Source of the DNA: Glaciecola sp.
Lineage (GTDB): Bacteria; Pseudomonadota; Gammaproteobacteria; Enterobacterales; Alteromonadaceae
Assembly (NCBI GenBank): GCA_023268935.1
Contig: JALRKK010000016.1
Coordinates: 1 to 48,943, forward strand
Reading direction: 5' to 3'
DNA: 48,943 nucleotides
In this document: positions 26,538 through 36,246 of the stretch, piece after piece
Numbering within the stretch: the first letter of the stretch is position 1
Layout of the letters: each line of letters begins with the position of its first letter
Notes under the pieces: model-generated
The model's database searches: none
Told to the model about the DNA's origin: nothing
What the model saw: only the letters and a program-made list of their open reading frames with translations
Made by a program: the position numbers and the translations under genes

Positions 26538-27491
26538 CTAGCCTCTCTCCTTTTTTATCAGCTCATAGGCGGCTTGAATGTCTTGCGCCTTTGCCTTGGC
26601 TTTCTCTAGCGCGGCTTCTGGCAACCCTTTTCCGACCAATTTATCTGGGTGATGCGCATTCATTGCTCTTTTGTAGGCTTTCTTTAATGTTTTTTCATCG
26701 GCGTTAGCTGGCACGTCTAAAATTTGGTAGGCATCAGCAAGACGCTGTTGAGAATTGTATTGCGGAGCTTGGTGTGATTGTCTATGCGAGTGCTCATACG
26801 CTTTTCTAGCGCGGTCTTCTGCATAACGTCTAAAGTCTTCTTGTTTTTGTCGTGCGCGCTTTTGCGCTTCAGCTTTAGCCTGCTCAAACGCTTGTTTGCG
26901 CTGACGAAAACGCATTTCGGCCTCGCATTGTTTGATCTTGGTATTGAGTTCTTTTGCACTAAAGCCGAGTTGTGCTGCAATTTTGGTGAGTAGATTCATC
27001 TCATTGAGCGATAACTCGCCATCGGCAAACGTTGCCTCAATCAAAATTTCTAAAAATACATTCAATACATCGGAGCGATTTTGTACATCTTTGATTAGGT
27101 CGTTAAGCTGTTCTTCTAAAGGAAAATGTGGATCTTTGCCCTCGCGAAAAGCATTTTGCGCTTCTTTGCGAACCGCGCCGGAGAGTTTCATATCGTCCAT
27201 TAGACGAGTCGCAATAGCAATTTCGCTTTGCGTCACGGTACCATCCGCTTTGGCAATGTGACCTAAACAACCAAAAAGAGAATGAAAGAAAATCGTACTA
27301 GACGTAAGTTCACTCTTATCAGAGAAAAACTGAGAAAAGTTCATACCTCCAGAAAAGTCTTTATTTAATGCGTTATCGAAGTACCAACCTATCAAAAAGC
27401 CGACAAATGCGCCGGGGATCTTGCCTACCATTGCGCCAAAGACAGTGCCTAAAATTTTACCTATATGTCCTTGCATAGAAGATATTCTCAT
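26538..27491 (-). CDS. djlA: membrane-anchored co-chaperone DjlA
   Basis: A DnaJ-like protein anchored in the inner membrane that stimulates DnaK and is linked to envelope stress signalling. The N-terminal glycine-rich membrane segment (GKILGTVFGAMVGKIPGAFVGFLIGWYFD) is typical. A TerB-like domain (about 65-175) carries ADGTVTQSEI and ADGELSLNEM acidic motifs. A Lys/Arg/Gln-rich linker follows, then the C-terminal J domain (about 252-317) with HHPDKLVGKGLP. The full frame gives 317 residues; the ATG at 27476 (312 residues, starting MQGHIGK) fits homologues better. It is divergent from lptD, the same arrangement as in E. coli. Confidence 0.93.
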   Translation of the reverse strand: MRISSMQGHIGKILGTVFGAMVGKIPGAFVGFLIGWYFDNALNKDFSGGMNFSQFFSDKSELTSSTIFFHSLFGCLGHIAKADGTVTQSEIAIATRLMDDMKLSGAVRKEAQNAFREGKDPHFPLEEQLNDLIKDVQNRSDVLNVFLEILIEATFADGELSLNEMNLLTKIAAQLGFSAKELNTKIKQCEAEMRFRQRKQAFEQAKAEAQKRARQKQEDFRRYAEDRARKAYEHSHRQSHQAPQYNSQQRLADAYQILDVPANADEKTLKKAYKRAMNAHHPDKLVGKGLPEAALEKAKAKAQDIQAAYELIKKERG

Positions 27492-27570
27492 TCTTTGAAG
27501 AGTGTGATTTATGTATTTTTAACACATTAGGCGCATAAAGAAAGAAAAAAGCCCTTTTTTGATACTGAAT

Positions 27571-27587
27571 TAATGAATTATTCATTA
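27571..27587. promoter_or_regulatory. 17-bp perfect palindrome between djlA and lptD
   Basis: TAATGAAT-T-ATTCATTA is a perfect inverted repeat with a single central base, 45 bases upstream of the lptD start in the divergent djlA/lptD region. Its right arm overlaps a possible -10 box (TATAAA). It may be an operator; AT-rich composition raises the chance of coincidence. Confidence 0.35.
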
Positions 27588-27631
27588 TAAAAACGTACAA
27601 TAGCGCAGTTTTTTGGGGATGGATTGCATTA

Positions 27632-29911
27632 ATGAAAAGGCCTGTATTTGCGAGAATAGTAACAAGCATGCTCTCGTCGCTTGCCTTGTTTTCAAGCCTC
27701 GTCCATGCTTATTCAATTGAGTCGAACGTCACATCTCAGTCTATGCCAATTGCTCAATGTGTGAACCCACCTCTATTTGATGGGATTGCAGCTCGAACAT
27801 ACGACCTGCAAACTGAAGCACGTCCAGGGCAAATCATCGTACTCGCGCAGCACGCTGATATCGTCAATGATGAGGTGGCTCGTTTCGCTGGAAATGTCGA
27901 CATTCTTCACCCCACAGCACAAATCGGTGCGGACCAAGCAACGGTCAATGACTCGGGTCAGCAAGTCACAGCTTCTGGCAATATCGCTTTTGTTAATCCC
28001 CAAATTCAAGTCAAAAGTAATCTTATTGCTTTAGATAATCGGCAAAGCAATTTTGTTATGGAAGAAACCGAATATCGACTCAATACCATCAATGCGCAAG
28101 GACAGGCTAGTCAGATTAGTATCGTACAGGACCAATCGCTAACACTGTCGGACGTGACTTTTACCAGCTGTCCGCTGCAAAGCCAAGATTGGCTTCTCAA
28201 AGCGAGTCGTATCAGCGTTGATGAAGGGGATAGCTTTGGTCAAGCGTTCAATACTCGATTTTATGTTGCTGGCGTACCCATTTTTTACCTGCCTTATTTT
28301 GCCTTTCCGGTGACAAGCGAAAGACAATCCGGATTATTGTTTCCCAAAATATCGAGCTCCAGCGACAATGGACTTGATATCACCACGCCGTATTACTGGA
28401 ATATTGCACCAGATATTGATGCTACGATCGCTCCTCGTCTGTTAACCAACCGTGGTCTAATGTTGACTTCCGAACTGCGTTTTTTACAACAACAAAATCA
28501 AGGTCAGATAAACGTGGAATATCTCCACAAGGATGATGAAAACCAAGATGAGGCTAGGTATTTTGTGCGTTGGCAACAAACTGGGAGCCTTTCACAACAC
28601 TTGCAATACCGCATTGATTTTAATGATGTCAATGACGCGAATCACGTGATTGATTTTGGTTCAGATTTTTATAATCGAGCTGATACGTCTCTTAACCGTT
28701 ATTTTGGCCTGCGCTACTCCATGCCAAACACTGAATTCAATCTTGAATTACAGGATTTTACGGTGTTAGGGGAACAGACCGACAACTATCGAGCAATGCC
28801 ACGGATCTCGAGTGATAGTCACTTTGCCTTATCCCGATTGTGGCATTTTGATTTGCGTACTGAGCTGACCCATTTTACCAATCAAAATCCGAACTTACAC
28901 GATGCAACTCGGGTTCATGTGACACCTTCGCTGACCTTTAACTATCACAACTCCTGGTCAGATTATGCGGCGCAAATGAGCTACTTTGCTACGCGATACC
29001 GCCAAAACGTCGCAGAAGACAGTGCGCTTGCACGCGATGTCAAACGCAATATTGCTCAATTCAAAGTAAATGGACATTGGCATTTTGAACGTGCGCAAAC
29101 CTTGACTGGGATTGGCTCAATTGTCACCCTCGAACCACAAATACAATATTTGTATACCGAGTTTGCCGACCAATCTGATATAGGAATTTATGATACGGCG
29201 CCGTTGTTCAACACCGTGGATAATTTGTTTCGCGGACAATCGTTTACTGGCATTGACCGTATCACAGATAATGATCAGCTGACCATTGCCCTAACCTCTC
29301 GTTTTGTCAATGCACAAGGTATCGAGCGAGCATCGGTTAGCCTAGGACAGATTTTTTATTTTTCAGATAGTCGTGTTTTAACACGAGACAACGAATTAAA
29401 TCGCTCATCTCTCATTGCGGATTTTGATTTTAGAATGTCATCGCGCTGGTTTCTAAAAAGCCAAATTCAACTCGCTTCAAAAACAGATAAAGTGGAACGT
29501 TCATCCACCACTTTAGAATATCGCCGCGATGAGTATAGTTTATTGCAATTCAACCAGCGTTATGTACGAAATTTGTCCAATGAAACCATCAATCAAATTG
29601 GTTTAAGTGCTGCGTATCCATTGTCAGATAGATGGCAATGGGTCGGGCGTTGGTATCAAGACCAAGAACAAAATCGAACTATTGAGACATATACTGGTCT
29701 GCAATACGAATCCTGCTGCTGGTCAATTCGTTTGGTGGCGCAACGTCAGCTCCTCAATCGCTATCAACTAGACGGACAAAGAGATATCAATAATTTTGAT
29801 TCTGGAGTAAGCTTGCAATTTAGTTTCAAAGGCTTATCTTCAAATCAACAGAATGCTAATATGTTGTTAGATGGTATGTTCGGTTATCGACAGCCGTATT
29901 TCACCCAATAA
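27632..29911 (+). CDS. lptD: LPS-assembly outer-membrane protein LptD
   Basis: A 759-residue outer-membrane beta-barrel that inserts lipopolysaccharide into the outer leaflet with LptE. Residues 1-26 are a signal peptide. An OstA/jellyroll N-domain (about 60-180) is shown by VARFAGNVDILHP and ATVNDSGQQVTASGNIAF. The barrel covers the rest, with LPYFAFPVTSERQSGLLFP at its start. Exactly four cysteines are present, Cys43, Cys180, Cys695 and Cys696, matching the two inter-domain disulfides required by E. coli LptD. Downstream is surA, its chaperone. Confidence 0.96.
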   Translation: MKRPVFARIVTSMLSSLALFSSLVHAYSIESNVTSQSMPIAQCVNPPLFDGIAARTYDLQTEARPGQIIVLAQHADIVNDEVARFAGNVDILHPTAQIGADQATVNDSGQQVTASGNIAFVNPQIQVKSNLIALDNRQSNFVMEETEYRLNTINAQGQASQISIVQDQSLTLSDVTFTSCPLQSQDWLLKASRISVDEGDSFGQAFNTRFYVAGVPIFYLPYFAFPVTSERQSGLLFPKISSSSDNGLDITTPYYWNIAPDIDATIAPRLLTNRGLMLTSELRFLQQQNQGQINVEYLHKDDENQDEARYFVRWQQTGSLSQHLQYRIDFNDVNDANHVIDFGSDFYNRADTSLNRYFGLRYSMPNTEFNLELQDFTVLGEQTDNYRAMPRISSDSHFALSRLWHFDLRTELTHFTNQNPNLHDATRVHVTPSLTFNYHNSWSDYAAQMSYFATRYRQNVAEDSALARDVKRNIAQFKVNGHWHFERAQTLTGIGSIVTLEPQIQYLYTEFADQSDIGIYDTAPLFNTVDNLFRGQSFTGIDRITDNDQLTIALTSRFVNAQGIERASVSLGQIFYFSDSRVLTRDNELNRSSLIADFDFRMSSRWFLKSQIQLASKTDKVERSSTTLEYRRDEYSLLQFNQRYVRNLSNETINQIGLSAAYPLSDRWQWVGRWYQDQEQNRTIETYTGLQYESCCWSIRLVAQRQLLNRYQLDGQRDINNFDSGVSLQFSFKGLSSNQQNANMLLDGMFGYRQPYFTQ

Positions 29912-29939
29912 TAATTGAAAATATAATAAACGAGTCATT

Positions 29940-31235
29940 ATGCGTAAAATTTCCACTATCCTTGCTGTTGTACTAAGCCTCTTTGCATCGAGCCATTTGT
30001 TCGCTCAACAATCATTAGACAAAGTAGCTGTTATCGTTGACCAAGGCGTCATCTTAGAAAGTGAAATCGACGCATTGGTCGAAACCGTCAAAGCGAATGC
30101 TGCCAAACAAAATCAATCATTACCTTCTGAGCGCGCACTGCGTACCCAGGCCATAGAACGTTTGATTCTGGAAAACTTACAGATGCAGATGGCTGACCGC
30201 ATGGGGATCCGTATTTCTGACCCTCAGCTTGAACAAACCATTGAGAATATTGCACGGCAACAAAATGCCACGCTTGAACAGCTTCGCGCTTCTATTACAG
30301 CGAGCGGCTTAACCTATGACGTATACCGCGAACAGGTTCGCAAAGAACTCATCACTGGTGAAGTCAGACGTGCCAATGTGCGTCGTCGCATTTATATCAC
30401 CCCGCAAGAAATTGCAGGATTAGTTGACATCATCAAGGAACAAGGTAACGAACAGGCAGAGTATCGCTTAGGTCATATCTTGATAGGTTTCCCTCCAGAA
30501 CCGACTGATGCAGATATTGAAGAAGCTCGCTCACGCGCGGACAAAGTACTGGAGCTTTTAACCAACGGTTCTGATTTTGCCAAGATTGCTATTGCCTCAT
30601 CATCTGGTGCCAAAGCATTGGAAGGTGGTGATTTGGGTTGGCTCAATATCAATGCGATGCCCACTTTGTTTGCAGAAGTTGTGCAAGGTCGAACTAAAGA
30701 TTCATTGATTGGTCCGATTCGCAGTGGCGCAGGTTTCCATCTCCTTAAGATCTTGGAGACTCGAGGTATTGAGGTGGCAACAATCGAAGAGGTGAATTCA
30801 CGTCATATTTTGATTAAGCCATCGATCATTTTGAGCGAAGACAAAGCAAAGCAGATGCTTGAAGACTTTAAATCTCAGATCATTGCCGGTGACAAAACGT
30901 TTGCCGAACTTGCCAAAGAACATTCAGCAGATCCGGGCTCGGCTATTAAAGGTGGCGAGTTGGGCTGGACCGATCCTAGTGTGTATGTTCCTGCATTTAG
31001 AGATGCTTTGGCTCAATTAGCAATCGGTGAAATCAGCGCACCAGTGCGCTCAGTTCACGGCTGGCATTTGATTGAATTGATGGATCGTCGGGTGGATGAT
31101 GCCACCGAAAAACGCCAACAAGACAAAGCCTATCAATTGCTATTTAATCGCAAGTTCGCAGAAGAATCAGAAGCTTGGTTGCGTGAATTGCGTGAAAAAG
31201 CCTACATAGAAGTATTTGATGATGGAACATCATGA
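29940..31235 (+). CDS. surA: periplasmic chaperone SurA
   Basis: A 431-residue periplasmic chaperone and peptidyl-prolyl isomerase for outer-membrane proteins, LptD included. It has a signal peptide (1-22), an N-terminal chaperone domain starting [20 protein letters not shown], and two parvulin domains (about 170-280 with [11 protein letters not shown] and GGDLGWLN, and 285-390 with SRHILIKP and [16 protein letters not shown]). A short C-terminal helix completes the chaperone core. It lies between lptD and pdxA, and its TGA overlaps the pdxA start. Confidence 0.97.
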   Translation: MRKISTILAVVLSLFASSHLFAQQSLDKVAVIVDQGVILESEIDALVETVKANAAKQNQSLPSERALRTQAIERLILENLQMQMADRMGIRISDPQLEQTIENIARQQNATLEQLRASITASGLTYDVYREQVRKELITGEVRRANVRRRIYITPQEIAGLVDIIKEQGNEQAEYRLGHILIGFPPEPTDADIEEARSRADKVLELLTNGSDFAKIAIASSSGAKALEGGDLGWLNINAMPTLFAEVVQGRTKDSLIGPIRSGAGFHLLKILETRGIEVATIEEVNSRHILIKPSIILSEDKAKQMLEDFKSQIIAGDKTFAELAKEHSADPGSAIKGGELGWTDPSVYVPAFRDALAQLAIGEISAPVRSVHGWHLIELMDRRVDDATEKRQQDKAYQLLFNRKFAEESEAWLRELREKAYIEVFDDGTS

Positions 31236-32218
31236 TGTCAAAATTACCCAAAATAGCCGTTACTCCTGGTGAACCAGCGGGGATTGGTCCCGATTTAACC
31301 TTACAGCTTGCCTACATAGATTGGCAAGCTGTTTTAGTAGTGTTTGCTGATTGTGCCATGCTCGAAGCGCGAGCTAAATTACTACAACATAACGTCTCGC
31401 TTATTCCTTACACAGGACAAGAAGAACCTGCTCCTCAAGGTTCTCTATATGTGCAACATATACCCGTTCAAGCCAAGGTAGTTGCAGGAGAGCTGAATGC
31501 TGAAAATGGTCCTTATGTTGTCGAAACCCTGCGCCAAGCGTGCGAAGCCAACATGCAGGGCGACTTTGCTGCGGTTGTGACAGGTCCAGTGCACAAAGGC
31601 ATCATCAATAAAGGTGGGATGTCCTTTAGCGGACATACTGAATATTTTGCTGCACAATCCAATACATCAGATGTCGTAATGATGTTAGCCACTGAAGGTT
31701 TACGAGTTACGCTAGCAACAACGCACATCCCATTAGCGTATGTCTCAAAAGCCATTACTGCAGAACGTTTACACAAGGTCATTCACATCATTCATACGGA
31801 TCTGAAACTTAAATTTGGGATTCAGCAACCCAAAATATACGTGTGTGGACTGAATCCCCATGCGGGAGAGGATGGTCACCTTGGCCGAGAAGAAATTGAT
31901 ACGATCATCCCCACTTTAGACCTACTGCGTGCTGAAGGAATTGATTTAACTGGACCCTTGCCGGCAGATACGATCTTTAATCCCAAATATTTAACAGAAG
32001 CCGATACTGTGCTTGCAATGTATCACGATCAAGGCCTTCCAGTGCTCAAATACAAAGGCTTTGGTGAAGCGGTCAATATCACGCTTGGCTTGCCTTTCAT
32101 TCGAACCTCGGTTGACCACGGCACTGCGATTGATTTAGCGGGTAAAGGTGAAGCCAATACTGGTAGTTTAATAAAAGCGATTCAAAGCGCGATAGAGTTA
32201 TCCCACACCCATGAGTAA
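31232..32218 (+). CDS. pdxA: 4-hydroxythreonine-4-phosphate dehydrogenase
   Basis: A 328-residue NAD-dependent, metal-containing dehydrogenase that oxidises 4-phosphohydroxy-L-threonine, giving the amine substrate of PdxJ. Family motifs: [13 protein letters not shown] at the N-terminus, [23 protein letters not shown] with a metal-ligand His, [16 protein letters not shown] and [15 protein letters not shown]. The start is one of two tandem ATGs at 31232, overlapping the surA stop; the 3' end overlaps rsmA by eight bases. The tight packing indicates translational coupling across the cluster. Confidence 0.97.
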   Translation: MMSKLPKIAVTPGEPAGIGPDLTLQLAYIDWQAVLVVFADCAMLEARAKLLQHNVSLIPYTGQEEPAPQGSLYVQHIPVQAKVVAGELNAENGPYVVETLRQACEANMQGDFAAVVTGPVHKGIINKGGMSFSGHTEYFAAQSNTSDVVMMLATEGLRVTLATTHIPLAYVSKAITAERLHKVIHIIHTDLKLKFGIQQPKIYVCGLNPHAGEDGHLGREEIDTIIPTLDLLRAEGIDLTGPLPADTIFNPKYLTEADTVLAMYHDQGLPVLKYKGFGEAVNITLGLPFIRTSVDHGTAIDLAGKGEANTGSLIKAIQSAIELSHTHE

Positions 32219-33008
32219 AAGCCATCAAGGTCACACAGCAAGGAAACGCTTTGGCCAAAACTTTTTGCAAGATGCATTCATCATCGACCAAATCGTTGCA
32301 GCGATTGCGCCCACCAACGATGCTACTATGTTAGAAATCGGTCCAGGCCTTGGTGCACTGACTGAGCCAGTGTGTGAACAGGTAGAGCAATTGCAGGTCG
32401 TTGAGCTTGATAAAGACTTAGTTAAAAGACTAGAGACCCATCCGTTTATTCAAGACAAACTTGTCATTCACTTTGCTGATGCATTGCAATTTGATTTTGC
32501 CTCTGTCATCAAGGATAAACCACTAAAAGTTTTTGGTAATCTTCCTTATAATATCTCAACTCCATTGATGTTCCATCTGTTCAGTTTTGCCGAGCATATC
32601 CAAGATATGCATTTTATGTTGCAAAAAGAAGTGGTCTTGCGCCTAGCTGCAGGTCCCGGACACAAAAACTACGGAAGGCTTTCAGTAATGGCTCAATATT
32701 ATTGTCAGGTCATGCCGGTTTTGGAAGTCCCACCGCAAGCATTTGTGCCGCCGCCCAAGGTAGATAGTGCCGTTGTCAGACTAATCCCGCATAAAACCCC
32801 TCCGGTTGAGTTAAATAAGGTAGATGAACTAGCGCGAGTGACTGCTGAAGCATTTAATCAGCGCCGCAAAACAATTCGCAATAGCCTCAAAAATTGTATC
32901 AGTAGTGAGAAGCTTGAGCTATTGGGCATTGACCCAAATTTGCGAGCTGAAAATTTATCTCTTGCACAATATGCATTGATTGCTAATAATTTAAATAATA
33001 CTGAATAA
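32211..33008 (+). CDS. rsmA: 16S rRNA dimethyladenosine transferase RsmA (KsgA)
   Basis: A 265-residue SAM-dependent enzyme that dimethylates A1518 and A1519 near the 3' end of 16S rRNA, acting as a late checkpoint in 30S assembly. Motifs: [19 protein letters not shown] (SAM loop) and the catalytic NLPYNIST. The C-terminal helical part contains [13 protein letters not shown]. The start overlaps the end of pdxA. Order pdxA-rsmA-apaG-apaH is conserved in gammaproteobacteria. Confidence 0.97.
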   Translation: MSKSHQGHTARKRFGQNFLQDAFIIDQIVAAIAPTNDATMLEIGPGLGALTEPVCEQVEQLQVVELDKDLVKRLETHPFIQDKLVIHFADALQFDFASVIKDKPLKVFGNLPYNISTPLMFHLFSFAEHIQDMHFMLQKEVVLRLAAGPGHKNYGRLSVMAQYYCQVMPVLEVPPQAFVPPPKVDSAVVRLIPHKTPPVELNKVDELARVTAEAFNQRRKTIRNSLKNCISSEKLELLGIDPNLRAENLSLAQYALIANNLNNTE

Positions 33009-33019
33009 ATGTAATTACT

Positions 33020-33397
33020 ATGGATTTATCTGACGACATCCGCGTATCGGTAATCAGCCAATATCTTGAAAGTCACTCTGCTCCTTCAGAAAACCGCTAT
33101 GCTTTCGCCTATTACGTGCGCATTCGCAATATTGGCCAGCACACTGTGCAGTTGCGCTCTCGCTATTGGATGATAACTGATGGCAATGGTGATTCAAAGG
33201 ATGTATACGGCGCAGGTGTAGTAGGTGAAGAGCCCATTCTAGCGGCAGGAGAAGAATATTCTTATTCTAGCGGTGCAGTCATTGCAACCCCATTTGGCAC
33301 AATGGAAGGTCACTACGAATTTGACGGTCCACTGGGTCTTCGTTTTAAAGCTGCAATTCCCATGTTTCAACTTTCGAAAGATAACATTGTAAATTAG
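33020..33397 (+). CDS. apaG: ApaG (Co2+/Mg2+ efflux-linked protein)
   Basis: A 125-residue fibronectin-III-like single-domain protein. The family motif is visible as VRIRNIG, RSRYWMITDGNGD and the glycine-rich YGAGVVGEEP, with SSGAVIATPFGTMEGHYEF at the C-terminal strands. Genetic work in enterobacteria linked it to cobalt resistance and magnesium efflux, but its biochemical role is unresolved. It begins 11 bases after rsmA and ends two bases before apaH. Confidence 0.96.
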   Translation: MDLSDDIRVSVISQYLESHSAPSENRYAFAYYVRIRNIGQHTVQLRSRYWMITDGNGDSKDVYGAGVVGEEPILAAGEEYSYSSGAVIATPFGTMEGHYEFDGPLGLRFKAAIPMFQLSKDNIVN

Positions 33398-33399
33398 AT

Positions 33400-34203
33400 A
33401 TGGCTGATTATGTCGTAGGCGATATCCAAGGATGTTATAAAGGCCTCAAAAAACTACTCACCAAATTAAAATTTAACCCTCAAAAAGACCATCTCTATGC
33501 TGTTGGGGATCTCGTTGCTCGAGGTGAGGATTCATTATCTGTACTTCAATATTGTTATGATCTTGGCGAACATTTTCATTCGGTTTTAGGTAACCATGAT
33601 TTACATTTACTGGCAATCAGCGCAGAAATACGCAGTGCTAAACCCAGTGACCGATTACAAAAACTACTTTCTTATTCTGGCCGAGACAAATTATTTGACT
33701 GGATCCGGTATATGCCTCTGGCGCTTTGTTATCAAAAAAATACATTAATCACTCATGCCGGTCTTTATCCGGCCTGGTCATTCGATGACGCCATGCGCTT
33801 TAACCAAGAAATCCAACACGTCCTGCAACAAGCAAACTTTGCGCATTTTTTACAAAATATGTACGGGAATAGGCCAAACGTATGGGCCCCAGCTCATGAA
33901 ACAATAGATAGACAGCGTTTTATTGTGAATGCCTTTACTCGTATGCGCTACCTTGACCACAATGGTGCGATGGATTTTGCCTGCAAAGTCACCCCTTCGC
34001 AAGCGCCTCAAAGCTTGCGCCCCTGGTTTCAGTTTTACAACCCATATCTATTAAATAAACGCGTCGTATTTGGGCATTGGGCCAGCCTACAAGGGCAAAC
34101 CCATTCGACACAGTTTATTGGCCTCGATACAGGTTATGTTTGGGGTAATCAACTGACTGCTTATGACTTGACGAATCGCACTCGCTACAGCATCAAAGCT
34201 TAA
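33400..34203 (+). CDS. apaH: symmetrical bis(5'-nucleosyl)-tetraphosphatase ApaH
   Basis: A 267-residue metallophosphoesterase that cleaves diadenosine tetraphosphate into two ADP and also removes Np4A caps from RNA. Calcineurin-type metal motifs are present: VGDIQGC (Asp8 region), VGDLVARGEDS, LGNHDLHLL, ITHAGLYP and a C-terminal FGHWASLQG. Family length is standard. It is last in the lptD-apaH run; the 182-base convergent gap to lysC holds one hairpin but no clear terminator. Confidence 0.97.
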   Translation: MADYVVGDIQGCYKGLKKLLTKLKFNPQKDHLYAVGDLVARGEDSLSVLQYCYDLGEHFHSVLGNHDLHLLAISAEIRSAKPSDRLQKLLSYSGRDKLFDWIRYMPLALCYQKNTLITHAGLYPAWSFDDAMRFNQEIQHVLQQANFAHFLQNMYGNRPNVWAPAHETIDRQRFIVNAFTRMRYLDHNGAMDFACKVTPSQAPQSLRPWFQFYNPYLLNKRVVFGHWASLQGQTHSTQFIGLDTGYVWGNQLTAYDLTNRTRYSIKA

Positions 34204-34268
34204 CTGAAGATATATCAGATAACCGATAATGTATTCTTATAACATGGTCAATCTCTTACCTTAAACGA

Positions 34269-34297
34269 GCAAACGCAAGTGCTTTTTTTGCGTTTGC
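34269..34297. terminator. hairpin in the apaH/lysC convergent gap
   Basis: GCAAACGCAA (34269-34278) and TTGCGTTTGC (34288-34297) form a perfect 10-bp stem with a 9-base T-rich loop. Neither strand has a following U-tract, so it is a possible bidirectional terminator or processed 3'-end structure, not a textbook one. Confidence 0.45.
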
Positions 34298-34385
34298 AAG
34301 CTCGAATTTACAGTGAAAACGTAAAGGCTATTTTTCTCTAATTCAGGCATTTAACGTTGCGAAGTGCACTGATTTGACAAAAGAT

Positions 34386-35741
34386 TTATTCAAAAAGCGT
34401 GCGATGAAGTCCCTTCACGATTTCATCGCTATTTTGTGCTTGCACCAAAAATGACATGTTATGGGGATTCGCGCCAAAACAAATCATACGCAACTGATAG
34501 TCAGCAACGGCGCTGAGTATTTTGCTACTTACTCCTGGTGCAGTTTGCATGTGATTACCTACCACAGTGATCAAATCGAACCCTCTTTCGACGGTCACAT
34601 CACATATTTCAGCTAAATCCGCAATGGTTTCTTTATTCAAACGTTCAGCTACTGAATTGGGTGGATTATCCAATGTAAATGACACTGAAATCTCAGAAGT
34701 CGTGACCAAATCCACACTGAGTTCATGTTCGGAGATGATTTCAAATACTTTTGCAAGAAAACCCTGTGCATACATCATCTTTGGGGTTTTGACTGTCACC
34801 ATAACTTGGTCTTTGCGTCGGGTAATGGCTCGATATGGTGGCTCTTCAACACAGTCTCGCACTATTACAGTACCGCCTTTTTCTGGTTCTTTCGACGAGC
34901 CAACAAACACTTTTATATCTTGTCTAAGGGCTGGCTCCATCGTCGCAGGATGAAGCACTTTGGCACCGAATGTTGCCATTTCAGCAGCTTCTTCAAAACT
35001 GAGCTCAGCGAGTGGACGAGCTGCCGCAGTAATGCGCGGGTCGGTTGTATATACGCCAATGACGTCGGTCCAAATTTGACATAATTGAGCCCCTAATGCT
35101 TCTGCGAGTAAAGCTGCAGTAAAATCAGAACCACCGCGCCCTAAAGTTGTTGTGCGCCCTTCACTGTCTGCGCCAACAAACCCTTGGGTAACTTGTACTT
35201 TATCAACCAATCGCGGCGCTAAATGAGTATCGGCTAAAGATTTGATCTCAGCAAGCTGTGGGTTGGCCGCACCAAAACTGTCATCTGTACGCAAGACTTG
35301 TCTGACATCGAAGCTCTCAGCAGGCACACCAAGTTCATTTAGGACATCCGCAAACAACACTGACGACATCCGCTCCCCCATCGACAATACTTGCTCTTTG
35401 AGCTGATCATTGGTGCGTAGGGACGGCTGTTTAGCAAGTAGAGATAACTCGTTGAGCAACGCTTGTAAAATGCCATCACGTTGTGCTGATTCTGGTAAGC
35501 ACTCGTGAATATTATGTTGAATTTTGGTGATCTGCGCTAAAATCTCATCGATTTGTTGATCATCCAATACATCGTGACAAAGCGAAACTAGGTGATTTGT
35601 AACGCCTGCAGAGGCACTGACCACAACGACACGAGTGTCAGCGGATTGCTGGATAATTTTGGCACAAGCACGCATTGCAGCATAATCAGCTACGGAAGTA
35701 CCACCAAATTTGGCTATTGTTAGCGCTGTATTCATGAGCAT
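34386..35741 (-). CDS. lysC: lysine-sensitive aspartokinase III
   Basis: A 451-residue aspartate kinase, first enzyme of the lysine/threonine/methionine branch. The kinase domain has IAKFGGTSVADYAAM and GRGGSDFTAALLAEALGA; KVLHPATMEPA follows, and the C-terminal third holds ACT domains that bind the effector. The closest pattern is the monofunctional LysC (AKIII) of E. coli. A TTG at 35744 opens the frame; ATG 35741, five bases after AGGA, is preferred, with ATG 35735 as an alternative. Only about 70 bases separate it from the upstream gene, too short for a lysine riboswitch, so control is probably allosteric or different from E. coli. Its product pathway supplies aspartate semialdehyde for polyamine synthesis at 3796. 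Confidence 0.94.
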   Translation of the reverse strand: MLMNTALTIAKFGGTSVADYAAMRACAKIIQQSADTRVVVVSASAGVTNHLVSLCHDVLDDQQIDEILAQITKIQHNIHECLPESAQRDGILQALLNELSLLAKQPSLRTNDQLKEQVLSMGERMSSVLFADVLNELGVPAESFDVRQVLRTDDSFGAANPQLAEIKSLADTHLAPRLVDKVQVTQGFVGADSEGRTTTLGRGGSDFTAALLAEALGAQLCQIWTDVIGVYTTDPRITAAARPLAELSFEEAAEMATFGAKVLHPATMEPALRQDIKVFVGSSKEPEKGGTVIVRDCVEEPPYRAITRRKDQVMVTVKTPKMMYAQGFLAKVFEIISEHELSVDLVTTSEISVSFTLDNPPNSVAERLNKETIADLAEICDVTVERGFDLITVVGNHMQTAPGVSSKILSAVADYQLRMICFGANPHNMSFLVQAQNSDEIVKGLHRTLFE

Positions 35742-35813
35742 CAATTCCTAAAATAAATTATGAATGTCTCTGTCGTTAGGATTGCTGCGTTTTATTATTG
35801 CGTTGTGCTTATG

Positions 35814-36245
35814 TTATGGTTGCATTGAGATGATTCGTATATGATCACCCGCATGGATATTATTTTTGTTAAACCATCCCATAGGCATTTCTAAGGCAAA
35901 CCTTACCGGTGCGTCAGATGGGTGGGATTGTAATGTTTGCGGTTGCATTTGTCTAATATTAACAATGACACCTTGTTCATTAAAATACGCCACACTTAGG
36001 GGAACAAAGGTATTTTTCATCCACATTCCAACGTAACGAGTTTCGCCAAAATCAAACAACATTCCACAATCCGCACACAACTCAGTGCGATGCATCAAGC
36101 CACGTGCCCTTTGTTGATCTGTGGCTGCTAACTCAACCGTTAGCGGTGACAAATTGGATACCTGTAAGCGCGCAGTGCCAAAATCACTGGAAGCGACAGC
36201 GCAGGCCGATATCACACACAAAAATAATCCAATTAGTTCTTTCAA
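35814..36245 (-). CDS. DUF192 family exported protein
   Basis: A protein of the DUF192 family (about 143 residues), small beta-barrel proteins of unknown function in the periplasm. Core motifs: LAATDQQRARGLMHRTEL, GMLFDFGETRYVGMWMKNTFVPLSVAYF and the C-terminal ALEMPMGWF. The frame also has a GTG at 36290, but that would overlap the sugar dehydrogenase by 44 bases and has no ribosome site. The TTG at 36245 has AAGGA about nine bases before it and sits just after the upstream stop, giving a signal peptide of about 18 residues. Coupled to the PQQ-type dehydrogenase. Confidence 0.8.
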   Translation of the reverse strand: MKELIGLFLCVISACAVASSDFGTARLQVSNLSPLTVELAATDQQRARGLMHRTELCADCGMLFDFGETRYVGMWMKNTFVPLSVAYFNEQGVIVNIRQMQPQTLQSHPSDAPVRFALEMPMGWFNKNNIHAGDHIRIISMQP

Positions 36246-36246
36246 T

